DNA of 6,415 nucleotides from the NCBI GenBank assembly GCA_024699595.1, contig JAILPG010000209.1:1-6415 (forward strand), written 5' to 3'. Under the pieces are notes generated by a model that saw only the letters and a list, made by a program, of their open reading frames with translations, was not told the DNA's origin and made no database searches. Both the position numbers and the translations under genes were made by a program. Source of the stretch: Lachnospiraceae bacterium (GTDB lineage: Bacteria; Bacillota_A; Clostridia; Lachnospirales; Lachnospiraceae). Every line of letters begins with the position of its first letter. Within the stretch, counting starts at the first letter, position 1. Shown here in pieces: positions 1-5,827 of this stretch.

Positions 1-684
1 CTTCATAACCTCATCATATATGATCTCAGAAAGAGCATTCATGTCATTTATGATACCCGAAGCCGCAAGCAGGACGCCGGTATTGGGGTCAAAATTATAG
101 CTTTCGGTCCAGTGCATCGGATGAGCACCGCCTGCATAGGATGACCACCATACAAGCACCGAAAACATCATATCATCGGCTCGTTTCACCTCGCAGCTGA
201 CGTCCATATACATTCCGCTGTACTGATCGAGCTGATCCGCTTCAGCGATGTCTGTATCTGCCAGTGATGTAAAATAGGACTGTGCATCTCCTCCGTAGAG
301 AGCCACTTCATCCTCCGTGTTGTATTTCATTTTATCGTTGAGCTTATCAATTGACTCCGAAAGCTTCGGATATTTTTCTGCCCACTCATCCGACAGATCG
401 ATCCTTGGATAGGTACCGGTAACGGATATCCCGTCCATGATCTCACAAGAGATAGTATAATTTGTTATCTCTGCTATGCTTCCCTTTATCTGTGAGGTAT
501 TAAGAGGAGCTTCGTTCACTGTTTCATCCGCTTTAAGCTCATCCGTTTCCCTGTCCGTTTCCTCTTGACTTCCTGCCACATCCGTCTGCTCTGATGCAGT
601 ATCCGTCTGCGGCACCGCATAGCAGCCCGAAAGGATCATTAACCCCGCTATCACGGGTATTATTGATATTACTGCCTTCCTCAT
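1..684 (-). CDS. Secreted lipoprotein with DUF4163 (RsiV/PdaC-like) domain, 3' end outside window
   Basis: An open frame runs from ATG at 684 to the window edge, giving 228 codons with no stop, so the C-terminus is missing. The N-terminus is a lipoprotein signal: M-R-K, a hydrophobic core, then lipobox L18-S19-G20-C21, which predicts lipidation of Cys21 and anchoring on the outer face of the membrane. Residues 22-65 are a Thr/Glu/Asp-rich low-complexity linker. From about residue 70 a folded domain follows, with the segment GGAHPMHWTESYNFDPNTG at 185-203. This closely resembles the GGAHG...YNFD..TG signature of DUF4163, which normally precedes DUF3298 in RsiV and PdaC. The DUF3298 part, or a fused enzyme domain such as polysaccharide deacetylase, would lie beyond position 1. 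The start is supported by GGGGAG at 700-695, 10 bases upstream. The gene begins 20 bases after the rseP stop with no terminator between them, so co-transcription is likely. It lacks a cytoplasmic anti-sigma domain, so it is not a classical RsiV. The exact role is unknown; a surface sensor or a binder of glycan or lysozyme is possible. Confidence 0.85.
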   Translation of the reverse strand, partial: MRKAVISIIPVIAGLMILSGCYAVPQTDTASEQTDVAGSQEETDRETDELKADETVNEAPLNTSQIKGSIAEITNYTISCEIMDGISVTGTYPRIDLSDEWAEKYPKLSESIDKLNDKMKYNTEDEVALYGGDAQSYFTSLADTDIAEADQLDQYSGMYMDVSCEVKRADDMMFSVLVWWSSYAGGAHPMHWTESYNFDPNTGVLLAASGIINDMNALSEIIYDEVMK

Positions 685-704
685 CTTTTTTACTCTCCCC
701 GGAT

Positions 705-1748
705 CTATTTTATAAGTTTTAAGATATCGTTATAGGTGATGAACACGACCATCAATAGCATTAACGCAAAGCCGGCCAGCTGGATCTTAGCCTCTATCTC
801 CTTGTCCGCAGGCTTTCTCCTTATGATCTCCACTATGTAGAACAAAAGCTTCCCGCCGTCGAGTCCCGGTATAGGGAACAGATTGAAAATACCGACGTTT
901 GCGGATACAAGGATCGCTACCGACAGCATATTCAGGGCTATTATCAGTGCCCCGTATGATCTGCTCTCTTCATACAGATCGCTCATCGCCGCCGTGACAC
1001 CGACAACACCCGATACATCCTCTACCTTTATCCTTCCGCGGAACAGAGACAGGAAAGACTTGAATACATTCTTTACGCTGTAATTCACATTATAGAAGCT
1101 GTACTGTATCGTAGATAAGACGGTCTGCCCCTCAGTCCTCTGGCCACCTATGACACCGAAAAGGTATCTTCCGGCCTCCTCCGAATACTCCGGAGTGATC
1201 TCAACACTGTGTCTCTCTCCGTTTCTCTCATAGGTGATATTTACAGCCTCTCCCCTGTTAAACACTGTGTTTAACAGGACCTCATCATAGAGATGTATCC
1301 TCTCATGATCCATCTTTACAATGACGTCTCCGGCCTGTAACCCTGCTCTCTCGGCAGGCGAGCCTTCCACGATCTCATAAAGAGTTGCATCGGAATACCC
1401 GGCTATAGAAAGGACTATAAGGGAAAAAACAAAGGCCAGTATAAGGTTTGAAACAGGGCCTGCAAGCACTGTGTCTATCCTCTTTGCAACGCTTGCAGAA
1501 AGGAAGGATCTTTCGGAGGGGACATGTCCCTCTTCGGCAAAATCCTCTTCAAATACGCAGGCTCCGCCAAGCGGTATGATCTTTAAACAGTATTTGGTCT
1601 CTCCCTTTTTTAATGAAAAGATGGTGGGTCCGAATCCCACCCAGAATTCCTTGACGTAGATCCCATTCTTCTTGGCTACTAACATATGGCCAAGCTCATG
1701 GATCACGACTATCACGCCAAACATCAATATGGAAATAAAAATGCTCAT
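705..1748 (-). CDS. rseP: Site-2 intramembrane zinc metalloprotease RseP/RasP
   Basis: Integral membrane protease of the M50 (site-2) family, which cuts transmembrane segments of anti-sigma factors and remnant signal peptides inside the membrane. The 347-residue protein has every family hallmark. The zinc motif HELGH is at 17-21 in the first membrane helix. VGFGP is at 37-41, followed by the membrane-associated loop. AGPVSN at 96-101 opens the second helix. One PDZ domain spans about 120-190, with AGLQAGDVI at 135-143. NLFPIPGLDGG at 289-299 carries the third zinc ligand, Asp297, and a last helix covers about 322-342. A single PDZ domain and this length fit Gram-positive RasP; the E. coli protein is about 450 residues with two PDZ domains. 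The ATG is preceded by GAGGAG about 11 bases upstream, and the stop is TAG. The gene starts 29 bases after dxr, its usual neighbour. Identification is secure; substrates cannot be read from the sequence. Confidence 0.96.
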   Translation of the reverse strand: MSIFISILMFGVIVVIHELGHMLVAKKNGIYVKEFWVGFGPTIFSLKKGETKYCLKIIPLGGACVFEEDFAEEGHVPSERSFLSASVAKRIDTVLAGPVSNLILAFVFSLIVLSIAGYSDATLYEIVEGSPAERAGLQAGDVIVKMDHERIHLYDEVLLNTVFNRGEAVNITYERNGERHSVEITPEYSEEAGRYLFGVIGGQRTEGQTVLSTIQYSFYNVNYSVKNVFKSFLSLFRGRIKVEDVSGVVGVTAAMSDLYEESRSYGALIIALNMLSVAILVSANVGIFNLFPIPGLDGGKLLFYIVEIIRRKPADKEIEAKIQLAGFALMLLMVVFITYNDILKLIK

Positions 1749-1777
1749 ATATGTAAAATCTCCTCTGTGTTATCTGT

Positions 1778-2926
1778 TCAGCCCTTTCTTATGGAGTCAA
1801 TGAACTCCGAGGTCATCGCTTCCGCCTCAAGTATCTGGGCTACCGTAGGGTTCATTACAGGCTTATGGTTTTCCATCGACGCTTCTATCAGATCTGCGAT
1901 ATCTAAAAACCCTGCCTTTTTCTGAAGAAACAAGCCTACGGCCTTTTCATTGGCCGCATTGAACACAACCGGCATAGTGCCCCCGCACCTTGCGGCCCTG
2001 AGTGCCAGATCAAGGCCCTTAAAGGTCTTCATATCAGGCTTTTCAAACGTCATTTCTTTAAGCTCAAAGAAATTCACTCTCTTTGTATTAAGCGGCCTCC
2101 TGTCCGGATAAAACAGGGCGTACTGGATCGGAAGCTTCATATCAGGCATTCCGAGCTCAGCGATGATCGCACCGTCCCTAAACTCTACGCCTGAGTGGAT
2201 GATGCTCTGAGGATGTATCACAACCTGTATCTTTTCAAGAGGAACATCAAAGAGCCACTTTACTTCCATGACCTCAAGTCCTTTGTTGACAAGAGTTGCC
2301 GAATCAACCGTGATCTTCTTGCCCATTGACCAGTTGGGATGCTTAAGTGCATCCTCCACAGTCATATGCTTAAGCTCTTCGGTTGTTTTTCCCCTAAACG
2401 GCCCTCCTGAGGCTGTAAGGATGATCGATTCGATGTTATCCCTGTTTTCGCCGTTTAACGACTGAAAGATCGCGCTGTGTTCCGAATCGACCGGAAGGAT
2501 CTTTACGCCTTTTTCCTTTGCAAGCGGCATTATTATATGGCCGGCTGTAACAAGAGTCTCTTTATTTGCAAGGGCTATGTCCTTTCCGGCCTCGATAGCG
2601 GCTATTGTAGGTCTTATGCCTATCATTCCGACCATCGAGGTAACGACCATTTCCGTTTCGTCACAGACAGCCGCTTCCATCAAGCCGTCCATTCCGGATA
2701 CAACCTTTACGGAAAGATCCCTTACTCTTTCCTTAAGATCCTTTGCTCTTTCCTCGTCATATACGGCTGCGATACGGGGCCCAAACTCCCTTATCTGCTT
2801 TTCCAGAAGCTCTGTGTTTGAGCCTGCCGCAAGAGCAGTTATATGCAGATCTTTATTATCTCTTACTATTTCCAGGGTCTGTGTACCGATAGAACCCGTG
2901 GAACCAAGAACAGCTATTTTTTTCAT
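1778..2926 (-). CDS. dxr: 1-deoxy-D-xylulose 5-phosphate reductoisomerase
   Basis: Cytosolic enzyme of the MEP pathway that converts DXP to 2-C-methyl-D-erythritol 4-phosphate with NADPH and a divalent metal; it is the fosmidomycin target. The 382 residues match the usual family length. The N-terminal NADPH-binding motif LGSTGSIGTQTLE is at 7-19, and ALANKETLV is at 118-126. PVDSEHSA at 145-152 supplies metal ligands Asp147 and Glu149. TASGGPFRG is at 171-179, and the flexible active-site lid HPNWSMGKK is at 196-204. VNKGLEVMEVKWLF at 213-226 supplies the third metal ligand, Glu218. HPQSIIHS is at 238-245 and the conserved ELGMPDM is at 257-263. No key residue is missing. The ATG lies one base after the cdsA stop, and no Shine-Dalgarno sequence is visible before it, so translation probably depends on coupling to cdsA. 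The next in-frame Met is residue 79, inside the conserved fold, so this start is the only sensible one. The product feeds isoprenoid synthesis, including the substrate of UppS in the same operon. Confidence 0.98.
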   Translation of the reverse strand: MKKIAVLGSTGSIGTQTLEIVRDNKDLHITALAAGSNTELLEKQIREFGPRIAAVYDEERAKDLKERVRDLSVKVVSGMDGLMEAAVCDETEMVVTSMVGMIGIRPTIAAIEAGKDIALANKETLVTAGHIIMPLAKEKGVKILPVDSEHSAIFQSLNGENRDNIESIILTASGGPFRGKTTEELKHMTVEDALKHPNWSMGKKITVDSATLVNKGLEVMEVKWLFDVPLEKIQVVIHPQSIIHSGVEFRDGAIIAELGMPDMKLPIQYALFYPDRRPLNTKRVNFFELKEMTFEKPDMKTFKGLDLALRAARCGGTMPVVFNAANEKAVGLFLQKKAGFLDIADLIEASMENHKPVMNPTVAQILEAEAMTSEFIDSIRKG

Positions 2927-2927
2927 A

Positions 2928-3761
2928 TCACATAATCTTGATCAGAAACAGCGACAGCAGATATATCATCGGGCCGGTGAATATCACGCTGTCAAAACGG
3001 TCCAGTATCCCGCCGTGACCCGGGATCAGGTTTCCGTAATCCTTGACATCATTGTTTCTCTTAAATGCAGAGGCGGCAAGATCTCCGATCTGCGAGACCA
3101 CTGCTCCCAGAGCGCAGATGAACATAAGTATCCAGGTAACGTTCTGTTCTGCGATCTTTCTGTTTACAAGAAGGGCCGAATACAAAAGAGCCACAAGTGC
3201 TGAGCCCGCAACACCCCCTATGGCGCCCTCGATAGATTTTTTCGGACTTAAGACAGGCGCAAGCTTATGCTTTCCAAAGAGCTTTCCGATACAGTAGGCC
3301 GAGGTATCGCATCCCCATGAGGCGATATATATGAGCCATACCAGATATTCACCGTACGGAAGACATCTTGTCATATAGATGAAGTGAAGCATTACCGTAA
3401 CATATATGAATCCGAAAAAAGCCTTCATAGCAACCGTCGCATCATATTTCGGAAATGCAAATACATAGGCTCCCATCATAAAGATGATCACGGCGACCAC
3501 AACAAGCATCAGCGAATTCATGCTGGAAGCATCGCAGAAAAATCCCACGAGGAAATATATCACTGTCCCTATGATCCCGAAAATGCCGAATATGTTTATT
3601 CCCTTTTCCTTCTCATATACACAGGTCGTCCGGTAAAACTCAAGCATCCCGGTCACTGCTATGAAAAAAAGCGGCACATCCATGAAAGCTCCGCCGAAAA
3701 CATTCATTACAGCCACTATGGCAAGCAGCACTATCCCGCTTATCAGTCTGGTTAAAAACAT
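2928..3761 (-). CDS. cdsA: Phosphatidate cytidylyltransferase (CDP-diglyceride synthase)
   Basis: Polytopic membrane enzyme that makes CDP-diacylglycerol from CTP and phosphatidic acid, the branch point for phosphatidylglycerol, cardiolipin and related lipids. The 277-residue protein is dominated by hydrophobic helices. It carries the family signature near the C-terminus: S231-A-F-K-R, then KD at 240-241 and PGHGGILDRFDS at 247-258, including the catalytic Asp pair of the DRxDS element. A second conserved block, SWGCDTSAYCIGKLFGKHKL, lies at 148-167 and is followed by SPKKSIEGAIGG at 172-183. Length and motifs are typical. The ATG is preceded by AAGGAGG at 3772-3766, a near-perfect ribosome binding site with a short 4-base spacer. 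The next Met is residue 19, within the first membrane helix. The gene starts 21 bases after uppS, and its stop codon almost abuts the dxr start. Confidence is high. Confidence 0.97.
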   Translation of the reverse strand: MFLTRLISGIVLLAIVAVMNVFGGAFMDVPLFFIAVTGMLEFYRTTCVYEKEKGINIFGIFGIIGTVIYFLVGFFCDASSMNSLMLVVVAVIIFMMGAYVFAFPKYDATVAMKAFFGFIYVTVMLHFIYMTRCLPYGEYLVWLIYIASWGCDTSAYCIGKLFGKHKLAPVLSPKKSIEGAIGGVAGSALVALLYSALLVNRKIAEQNVTWILMFICALGAVVSQIGDLAASAFKRNNDVKDYGNLIPGHGGILDRFDSVIFTGPMIYLLSLFLIKIM

Positions 3762-3765
3762 CCGC

Positions 3766-3772
3766 CCTCCTT
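3766..3772 (-). promoter_or_regulatory. Strong ribosome binding site of cdsA
   Basis: AAGGAGG lies only 4 bases before the cdsA ATG at 3761 and supports that start; there is no other Met before residue 19. It sits in the 21-base gap after uppS, just past a perfect 14-bp palindrome (TATAAGGCCTTATA, 3787-3774) that includes the uppS stop codon. Confidence 0.8.
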
Positions 3773-3782
3773 TTATAAGGCC

Positions 3783-4481
3783 TTATACTCCGCCATATCT
3801 TCTGTCCCTTAAAGAGTACTCCTCAACTGCCTTTTCAAGCTCGGCTCTGTCAAATGCAGGCCACGGAACAGGTGTGAAATAAAACTCCGAATAAGCAAGC
3901 TGCCATAACAGGAAATTGGACAGTCTCATCTCTCCGCTGGTCCTTATCATCAGATCCGGCATCGGCATTCCTGCGGTATCTAAATATGATTCAAACAGCT
4001 CCTTTGTGATCTCCTGCTTTTCTATGGTCCCCTTTTCCATATCGGCAAGGATCCGGTTAAAGGCTCTCAGGATCTCATCGTGGCTTCCGTAATTAAGAGC
4101 TATCGTAAAGTGAAGTCCGCTGTAGTCTGCGGTAGCTTTCTCAAGCTCTGTTATCCTGCTTCTTAAGCTGTCATTAAGACCTGTGATGTCACCTATGACC
4201 TTTATGACCATATTGTTCTTTTTGGCTGTCTTTAAACAGTTCTTTAAATATTTTTCCAGAAGGTCCATCAGCTGTGCGACCTCATCAGAGGGACGCGACC
4301 AGTTTTCCGTGGAAAAAGCGTATACCGTAAGATACTCGATACCCATATCATGAGCAGCCCTGCAGATGTTCTCAACATTTGCGGCTCCCTGTATGTGACC
4401 GTAGCTTCTCGGCATTCCCTGTGCCTTTGCCCATCTTCCGTTTCCATCCAAAATGATGGCTACATGCTTAGGAATCTTCAT
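3783..4481 (-). CDS. uppS: Undecaprenyl diphosphate synthase (cis-prenyltransferase)
   Basis: Enzyme that extends farnesyl diphosphate with isopentenyl units in cis configuration to make the C55 carrier lipid for peptidoglycan and other wall polymers. It acts at the cytoplasmic membrane surface. The 232-residue sequence shows the family blocks in order. ILDGNGRWAKAQG at 10-22 contains the catalytic metal-binding Asp12. GH is at 28-29. AFSTENWSRP at 55-64 is followed by the EV pair at 67-68. LNYGSHDEI at 129-137 leads on to the C-terminal diphosphate-binding block PDLMIRTSGEMRLSNFLLWQ at 175-194, followed by EFYF at 199-202. The length is slightly below the 250-260 residues of E. coli and B. 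subtilis, mostly at the termini, with no motif lost. The ATG has GAGG at 4490-4487, 5 bases upstream. A strong RNA hairpin ends 6 bases before that site and might affect expression. cdsA follows after 21 bases. Confidence 0.97.
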   Translation of the reverse strand: MKIPKHVAIILDGNGRWAKAQGMPRSYGHIQGAANVENICRAAHDMGIEYLTVYAFSTENWSRPSDEVAQLMDLLEKYLKNCLKTAKKNNMVIKVIGDITGLNDSLRSRITELEKATADYSGLHFTIALNYGSHDEILRAFNRILADMEKGTIEKQEITKELFESYLDTAGMPMPDLMIRTSGEMRLSNFLLWQLAYSEFYFTPVPWPAFDRAELEKAVEEYSLRDRRYGGV

Positions 4482-4496
4482 ATAAACCTCATCATA

Positions 4497-4528
4497 AAAG
4501 GGGCAAAACGCTTTCGTCCTGCCCCTTT
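4497..4528 (-). terminator. 14-bp stem-loop between frr and uppS (attenuator or weak terminator candidate)
   Basis: Read on the minus strand, AAAGGGGCAGGACG (4528-4515) pairs with CGTTTTGCCCCTTT (4510-4497) across the loop AAAG. All 14 pairs form, two of them G-U wobbles. On the plus strand those two pairs become C-A mismatches, so the structure is best in RNA copied in the operon's direction. The stem begins 13 bases after the frr stop. Its 5' arm starts with an A-tract and its 3' arm ends in T's, as in an intrinsic terminator, but the run is only TTTT before ATGATG. The uppS ribosome binding site follows 6 bases later. Complete termination would cut off five downstream genes unless they have their own promoter, so partial termination, RNA processing or 3'-end stabilisation is as likely. 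The structure is seen in the sequence; the function is inferred. Confidence 0.5.
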
Positions 4529-4541
4529 AACTGTCTCGATA

Positions 4542-5093
4542 CTATACTGTAAGTATATCCTTGGATTTTTCCTCGATGATCTGATCCAGGGTCTTTATGT
4601 ACTTATCAGTCATCTTCTGCAGTTCTTCCTGCAGCTCGTTTATCTCATCCTCGGAAACATCTTCCTTGGCAAGCTTCTTGAAAGAATCATTTCCGTCCCT
4701 TCGGATATTTCTGATCGCGACCTTATCGGCCTCGCCTTTTTTCTTAACCTCTTTTACGAGATCTTTTCTTCTCTCCTCAGTAAGCTCCGGGAAGACCAGT
4801 CTTATGACATTTCCGTCATTTGTGGGATTGATGCCGAGATCCGATGCCTGTATCGCCTTCTCGATATCTTTAAGCATGCTCTTATCCCACGGCTGGATCT
4901 GGATGAGCCTTGCCTCCGGTATGGACACATTGCCGACCTGCTGGATGGGTGTGGGAGTTCCGTAGTAATCAACCCTTATGTTATCAAGAACATGAGGATT
5001 TGCCCTGCCTGCCCTGATGGTGTTGAACTCACCCTTCAAATGATCCACGGTCTTCAGCATTTTTTCTTCATATTCCTTTAACCTGTCGTTCAT
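4542..5093 (-). CDS. frr: Ribosome recycling factor
   Basis: Cytosolic translation factor that, with EF-G, splits post-termination ribosomes for reuse. The 183 residues match the usual length of about 185. Conserved segments are TIRAGRANPHVLDNIRVDYYG at 25-45, the PxxQxGNVSIPEARLIQIQPWD region at 49-70, GINPTNDGNVIRLVFPELTEERR at 87-109, and the domain I helix with KVAIRNIRRDGND at 124-136, including the tRNA-mimicking arginines near 128-132. The rest of the C-terminal helix is charged, as in the three-helix bundle of the family. The ATG is preceded by AGGGAGG at 5106-5100 with a 6-base spacer. That site directly abuts the TAA of pyrH, and the 13-base gap indicates tight coupling with it. The stop is TAG, and a hairpin follows 13 bases later. 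Nothing is unusual in the protein. Confidence 0.98.
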   Translation of the reverse strand: MNDRLKEYEEKMLKTVDHLKGEFNTIRAGRANPHVLDNIRVDYYGTPTPIQQVGNVSIPEARLIQIQPWDKSMLKDIEKAIQASDLGINPTNDGNVIRLVFPELTEERRKDLVKEVKKKGEADKVAIRNIRRDGNDSFKKLAKEDVSEDEINELQEELQKMTDKYIKTLDQIIEEKSKDILTV

Positions 5094-5099
5094 AACTGT

Positions 5100-5106
5100 C
5101 CTCCCT
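5100..5106 (-). promoter_or_regulatory. Ribosome binding site of frr abutting the pyrH stop
   Basis: AGGGAGG directly follows the TAA of pyrH and sits 6 bases before the frr ATG. A ribosome terminating on pyrH covers this site, which suggests coupled translation of the two genes. Confidence 0.8.
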
Positions 5107-5805
5107 TTATTCTACGGTAACCCTCGTTCCGTTGAACTTACCGCTTAATGTGTTTACGATGCTGTTCTCTTCATTAAGACTGAAAACATACATCGGCATA
5201 TGATTCTCCATCGCAAGGATACTCGCTGTAAGATCAACCACCTGAAGCTTCTGTTCTATCACATCATTTATGGATATCTCATCATACCGCTTTGCGTCGG
5301 GATTGATCTTCGGATCGCTGTCATAGACCCCGTCTATGGACTTGGCAAGCAGAATGCCGTCTGCATCGACCTCAATTGCCCGAAGCAACACCCCGGTGTC
5401 CGTAGAAAAATACGGATGGCCGGTACCTCCGGCAAAGAACACTACCGTTTTCTTTGAAAAATACTCATTTGCCCTGTCCTTGGAAAAAAGCTCCGTAAAG
5501 GAACCGACTGCAAACGGCGTAAGGATCGCGGTATTAAGACCGACAGAGCGGAAGATCTCGGAAACATATATGCAGTTCATCACCGTGGCAAGCATTCCTA
5601 TCTGGTCGGACTTTGTACGGTCGATCTCGTTTCCTTTCCGTCCTCTCCAGAAGTTGCCGCCCCCGATAACTATCCCGATCTCCGTACCCTGAGCGGTTAT
5701 TGTTTTTACCTGATCTGCCACACGTCTTACCGTTTCTTCATCGAAACCGGTCTTTTTGTCTCCCGCCAGGGCTTCACCGCTGAGCTTTAACAGAACACGC
5801 TTCAT
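5107..5805 (-). CDS. pyrH: UMP kinase (uridylate kinase)
   Basis: Phosphorylates UMP to UDP with ATP, feeding pyrimidine nucleotides and UDP-sugars; the bacterial enzyme is a hexamer of the amino-acid kinase fold. The 232 residues begin with VLLKLSGEALAG at 4-15, with catalytic Lys7. The phosphate-binding loop GIVIGGGNFWRGRKG is at 44-58. SDQIGMLATVMN at 66-77 lines the nucleotide site. FFAGGTGHPYFSTDTGVLLR at 123-142 and the ATP-binding stretch LLAKSIDGVYDSDPK at 152-166 follow. DLTAS at 191-195 and the C-terminal GTRV complete the pattern. In the GGTG block, His130 stands where many homologues have Asn; this is a mild variation. The ATG is preceded by AGGTGA at 5818-5813 with a 7-base spacer. 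The gene starts 22 bases after the bactofilin stop, so the two are probably co-transcribed. In most bacteria rpsB and tsf stand upstream of pyrH; here a bactofilin does. Confidence 0.98.
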   Translation of the reverse strand: MKRVLLKLSGEALAGDKKTGFDEETVRRVADQVKTITAQGTEIGIVIGGGNFWRGRKGNEIDRTKSDQIGMLATVMNCIYVSEIFRSVGLNTAILTPFAVGSFTELFSKDRANEYFSKKTVVFFAGGTGHPYFSTDTGVLLRAIEVDADGILLAKSIDGVYDSDPKINPDAKRYDEISINDVIEQKLQVVDLTASILAMENHMPMYVFSLNEENSIVNTLSGKFNGTRVTVE

Positions 5806-5827
5806 ATGGCATTCACCTCACAAGATC

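Noticed and set aside
580..610. Direct repeat ATCCGTCTGC, 21 bases apart
   Set aside because: It encodes the repeated Q-T-D in the low-complexity linker of the lipoprotein; two copies of 10 bases in such a linker need no special explanation.
2577..3203. A 208-codon plus-strand open frame
   Set aside because: It is antisense to dxr and cdsA and spans their junction, with no recognisable protein features. The other plus-strand frames were rejected for the same reason.
3769..3782. Possible masking of the cdsA ribosome binding site by CCTT-ATAA-AAGG pairing
   Set aside because: The stem has only 4 pairs, too weak to assert regulation.
3774..3787. Perfect 14-bp palindrome TATAAGGCCTTATA over the uppS stop codon
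   Set aside because: It has no loop, so it makes at best a weak RNA hairpin. It is AT-rich, has no T-run, and matches no operator I recognise; chance is a reasonable explanation.
4350..5081. A 243-codon plus-strand open frame
   Set aside because: It lies antisense to frr and the 5' part of uppS, both of which have complete conserved motifs. Its translation shows no recognisable domain, so it is a shadow of their codon usage.
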